A stretch of DNA of 64,000 nucleotides from Allacma fusca. Taxonomy: Eukaryota; Arthropoda; Collembola; Symphypleona; Sminthuridae. Below are positions 60,186-64,000 of this stretch, piece by piece (positions within the stretch are counted from its first letter, which is position 1; each line of letters opens with the position of its first letter). The position numbers and the translations under genes were made by a program. The stretch is taken from contig OX359246.1 of NCBI GenBank assembly GCA_947179485.1, positions 10,168,001-10,232,000 on the forward strand. The letters are read 5' to 3'. Under the pieces are notes generated by a model. The model searched no databases and was not told where the DNA came from. It saw nothing but the letters and a program-made list of their open reading frames with translations.

Positions 60186-61024
60186 ATTCAACAAACACTG
60201 TAGTTTAAAAAGAATGAAGCATTGTGAAGTATGCGATTTTGCCCGAAAGGTACAGAAGCACTGCAGCTGCTGGTGTAATCGTAAGTTAAGAACGTTTACA
60301 TATAACTACTGTAGCCAGCGCCATTAATTAAACTGAATGTTCTTACATCACCGGAAATACGATCGTTGATGGAAACGTGACAGCATAATGACTTCTAGTA
60401 ATTTTATTATAGTTCCCCTAAGGTAAATCCGTCGAATCAATCGGGCGCAGGTTAAATTTGGCATTTAATATTATACACCTTTATTCAGTCTTTTTTCATT
60501 TGGACAGTTCAGTTTCCAGTAATTAACGCATTATACTGGAGTTTTTGTAGCATTTGGCCTTTTAATAGGTTATATAATTATAACAACCGTAACTTTCATA
60601 TACGAAGTCTCACATGCCAGTTGGCTGTCATTCAATCGAAACTGATTAGTTAGCTGGAAAATTGTGTATCTTGACGGCAAAATAAGCTATAATCATAAAT
60701 AGAATAATTATCCCTGTTGTATTTGCCAAGTTTAATTGATCTAAATACATACGCAGCTATTTTGACAGGCAAATAAAATGGCAAACATGAATGTACAAGA
60801 GCCATCCTGAGGAAGCACACAACAAAAGGATCATTATTTCAAAAATTCGAATGAGTTCAGCAAGTGAAACCCAGTTAATACAGTTGATCAAAATAAGAGC
60901 CTCTGAATCGGAAACAATAATCACGTGTACAGAAATTAATTGAATGAAATCGAAACTTGATTTCATCTCTACACTATGTTTTAGATTTTTATCATTAATT
61001 AGATCGAAACATTTTCAATCTAAA
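60186..61024. repeat. Duplicated 5' flank of receptor copy 3 (second piece)
   Basis: Matches 14,860-15,610 in order (ACATCACCGGAAATAC, GACTTCTA.TAATTTT, AATCAATCGGGCGC, CTGATTAGTTAGCTGGA). Includes the promoter region of copy 3. Confidence 0.8.
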
Positions 61025-63455
61025 ATGAAAGGTAAGGAAATTTATTTTTAAATTTGAGAAAATAGTTATGCCGGAAAATGATTTATGATGTGATTCAGCA
61101 CATTAGGGCAAAGGAATTTGGCGTCTAGTGTAAGGTTTAGAATTTACTTATGAGTATTCTTTTATGATAAATATTTTGTATAAATGTGGAACTTACAGTC
61201 AGAAAGAGCCTTGTGATCAACGGACCAGCATGCGCGGATCAAATAAAACCAACAAAATAATGGACGCCGCAAACGTTATAATTACAAGTAAAATAAAATT
61301 ACATCTCAGCAAGGCACTTACAATTGGAGTGACAACAGGTGCACAACCATTCAAATGGAACAAAAGTCTTCAAAGACCAGAAATGGGATCAAGTCGCCAG
61401 CAGATCATGTGGCGGTTGAACATGATCCTTGCATTGACTCACGTAATTTTTGTCTACATTCGATGTTTTCAAGTTGAGATGGAGGTAATTCCTGTGACGA
61501 AATATCAATTTATTTACATGAGGTTTGTGGGAGCGTACTACTCTCTCGGAGCTATTCTTCACTTTGGGGTAATTCACAAGAGGACTGAGATAGTAGAGTT
61601 CGTCAACCAGATTATGGAAACTGTCTCAAAGTGAGGGTAAGTATAAGAGCAATAATTCTCTAAACGACGGGGAAATATTTAGTAAGGGTTATTTCAGCAG
61701 TTAATTTCTATCTGTATGTTCAATGTACCGTAGCTCCAACTCGGAGTTCTGTCTTATGGGGTATTTTTTAATTTAAACCGGTGTCTATTTCTTGTAACAC
61801 AGGGAGATCCGTGAGAGAAAGTGGGAATAGTCAGAAAATCATTACAATTATTGAAGTCACATTGGAGCTGATTAATCGAAGCTTTGCAGGGGCTTGGGTT
61901 GTGATGACGATTCTTGCCTCAGCAAGGCCCCGTTCTCATGAGCAGATCTCTTCCATTTTTTTGGATGATGACTCTGAAAACCAGGTTTACTTGATTGTGT
62001 TATTCTTGAACGGAGTATTCATGGCTCACATTATTTATGTTTTCTATGCATCCGGCTCTGTCATTACCATCACAGGTATAATTATTACCACATGCCTGGC
62101 TGTACTCGCGGAATTGATGAAGTAAGTCTCAAAATCGGATACATCTGTATAATGTACTGCTAAGGTTCTCAACGAATAGGATAATTCACTCATCCTATCT
62201 GTATCCTAAACGATTCGAATTTTGACCGATAAAACCGAAGCGTTTCTGATCAAACACGCTTCCATCGGATTGAAAATAACCTTATCCGAAGCTTATCCGT
62301 AAATTCTCGGATGACATGTTTATCCTATCGAAAACCGTCGGATACAAAAAAGGAGCTATCCGATCCTATCCAAATATCAAAGTATAGAAATTGAAATTGC
62401 TCCTAGGATTTGGTCTTTAGTTTTAAATAAACTACTGTTAGCTTATAACGTTTTGTAATGACAGAGGAAACCCTGCACATATGTTTGTTTGGCAAAACAT
62501 ATATCATAAACAATTTAAGAATTGAGTTCTTTTGTTTCGCCTATCGAGAATCCTCAATAATTAACTTACTGCAAAGCTTTAACAATTTGAAGCCTGTAAG
62601 AACAGGTAACTAGAATGAGCAGCCGAATTTCTAGTCAAAACATAAATATTTTATGACATGTTTATATTCGCAAGGGTCGGTTCTAGGTTTGCTACAAAAA
62701 CTGTATGAACTGAACTAAGGATACACGTTTTGAGCAATCGCTGAACTAATGTCGCGTCGGCGATGGAAGCCGATATTAGTTATCTAAATAGTCGTCATGC
62801 TCTCAAAAGTTTGCGGATATTCTCGGATATCCTTCTGATTAGCCGTAAAACAAAAGGTCACCATCCAATCCCTTTTAATAATTTATGGAGTAGTATCCGC
62901 TCCTGTCCGTGATTTTTTCGAATGGGAATGGCATAACCGTTCGTATAAATTTCGGATCGGATAATCCTCATTTTTATTCTATGCGTATTCGATCCGTATC
63001 GGTTCGGATGTATCCGATCCGTCGAGAACCTTACTATATAGGGATAATATTGCTCCCATGACCCCATCTACCTGTCTAGTTCTTAAAAAGAAGTTATTGA
63101 AATTAGATATGTATCGAAGATTTTACTCATTGTGGGTTGTATTTTTTGCACGCATGGTGCTGTCAAAATGGAAGGAATTCCATCCCTGGCGCTTGGACTT
63201 CTCGCTATTTTTAGCTTTGGGTTTGGTGTGGGAATGTTTAGGCTACTAGCCGAAGTGCATGCTCGTAGTTTAGCATTGAAGGTTTTTTGGAAGGGGATCG
63301 AAATCAGGGACCCATGGCTACGACGAGCACTGGACTCAGTACCTGTAATGTCAATAAAATTAAGGCGAGCGTATTTTGTCGACAAGCAAATGGTACTTAC
63401 AATGGTTGACGTCGTTGTGAGTCAAACTGTCACATTTTTGTTGCTCAATCCGTGA
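61025..63455 (+). pseudogene. Chemoreceptor copy 3, probably damaged
   Basis: First exon 61,025-61,031 (ATG AAA G, donor GTAAGG), second from 61,199, third 61,803-62,121 (acceptor AACACAG, donor GTAAGT), last about 63,107-63,455 ending LLLNP. The protein matches copy 1 over most of its length (TGAQPFKWNKSLQRPEMG, ARPRSHEQISSIFLDDDS, LALGLLAIFSFGFGVGM). Problems: one base is missing in exon 2 near 61,234 (GCGGATC for GCGGAATC), so the first exon is out of frame, though an internal ATG at 61,260 would serve. The exon 2 end has TGA unless the GTGAGG donor at 61,631 is used. About 38 residues at the start of the last exon are gone. The rest is well conserved, so loss is recent or the gene is spliced in a way I cannot see. 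Confidence 0.75.
62163..63031. mobile_element. MITE in intron of receptor copy 3, TA duplication
   Basis: Ends AGGTTCTCAACGAATAGG and, complement, AGGTTCTCGACGGATCGG, with TA on both sides (62,161-62,162, 63,032-63,033). 869 bp, with many ATCCGAT/CGGATA words near both ends. No protein. Fits Tc1/mariner-type mobilisation. Confidence 0.85.
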
Positions 63456-63531
63456 TAACACTAGATGGCTGGGTTAAGTTGGTAAATCATTCCTGTCATA
63501 TATAAATATTCCTGTTGGATATTTAATTATG

Positions 63532-63537
63532 AATAAA
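63532..63537 (+). terminator. Poly(A) signal of receptor copy 3
   Basis: AATAAA 77 bp after the stop codon at 63,453-63,455, followed by T-rich sequence. Confidence 0.5.
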
Positions 63538-63540
63538 ACT

Positions 63541-64000
63541 TTATTTATTTCATTTCATCGTTTCCATTTTGTTTATTTACAATTTTATATCTGACTCTCA
63601 CATTCAATAAATTGAATACTGTGGAAACAACGACAGTCCAAATTCTTCCTCGAATCACTTTTTCATTTTCAGTTGTGGCAAGACATACTTGCAGTTTGTC
63701 ACGATTTGATAAAGCATTTTGAATCGTGGGGGCAAATGGAATTCAATTGAAATCATGACTTGATTAACATGGTATTGCTGAATCAGTGAAAATATTGGCT
63801 GTTCGCAATCACAGGCACAAATAGGTTGTAAATAGCAAGCAACAAAACAATCAATATTTACAGCTCCATGAAATTAATGTTTCAATTTTTTAAATGTTTG
63901 TGCAATACCTAATTACGTTGATTGTCTGAATGCAGAATCGTAAACTTTTTTGACCGAGCTGAAGTCAAAATTCGTGAATGAAATAAATATTTTCTATTCC
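63541..64000. other. 3' flank, no feature recognised
   Basis: AT-rich, with no open frame of note. Confidence 0.5.

Overview
The window is animal nuclear DNA, most likely from an arthropod. It is AT-rich, its genes are split by short GT-AG introns, and it carries a small family of insect-type seven-transmembrane chemoreceptor genes. Most of the rest is mobile DNA: a Ty3/gypsy retrotransposon, a Ty1/copia retrotransposon, a Polinton/Maverick, PIF/Harbinger, hAT and pogo-like elements, and MITEs. A springtail or other basal hexapod would fit, but nothing in the sequence settles the species.

Layout. 1-8,890: a gypsy-type element on the minus strand (LTR, gag, broken pol, and two extra 3' frames, one env-like). 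9,404-12,232: chemoreceptor copy 1, four coding exons, about 408 aa, apparently intact; its first coding exon is only 7 nt. 12,530-12,719: a copied fragment of its last exon. 13,674-14,140: a MITE with an internal minisatellite. 15,611-16,446: the 5' part of chemoreceptor copy 2. 16,447-39,350: a 22.9-kb Polinton that splits exon 2 of copy 2. 39,351-40,371: the 3' part of copy 2. 40,862-41,827: copy 4 on the minus strand, lacking its last exon. 43,451-45,698: a small PIF/Harbinger element. About 46,750-53,420: a 5'-truncated copia element whose RT/RNase H frame runs in frame into an env-like glycoprotein. 53,700-57,860: two hAT-type elements and several fold-back or tandem repeats. 58,334-60,184: a pogo-like element with another element nested inside it. 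61,025-63,455: chemoreceptor copy 3, damaged, with a TA-flanked MITE in its second intron.

The Polinton is the main find. Its ends read AG...CT, it is flanked by an exact 6-bp duplication (GGTCTC), and the uninterrupted paralogue in this same window shows the empty site base for base. It encodes the expected set (protein-primed-type DNA polymerase B, retroviral-type integrase, adenain-type protease, packaging ATPase, double-jelly-roll major capsid protein, a PY-type structural protein, a basic core-like protein). It also encodes a PIF1-type helicase on the opposite strand. The outer parts hold intron-bearing genes that look like cellular cargo: a secreted CRAL-TRIO (SEC14-like) fragment, a four-exon gene with an acidic tail, a one-pass membrane protein and a coiled-coil gene. 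Several core genes carry stops or frameshifts, so this copy is probably dead, but capsid protein, protease, PY-type protein and helicase remain open.

How things fit together. The receptor genes arose by local duplication that included more than 1 kb of 5' flank (14.45-16.4 kb resembles 58.07-61.6 kb), and transposons then filled and broke the copies. Coordinates of spliced genes come from splice signals and from comparison between copies within the window; no transcript evidence was available.
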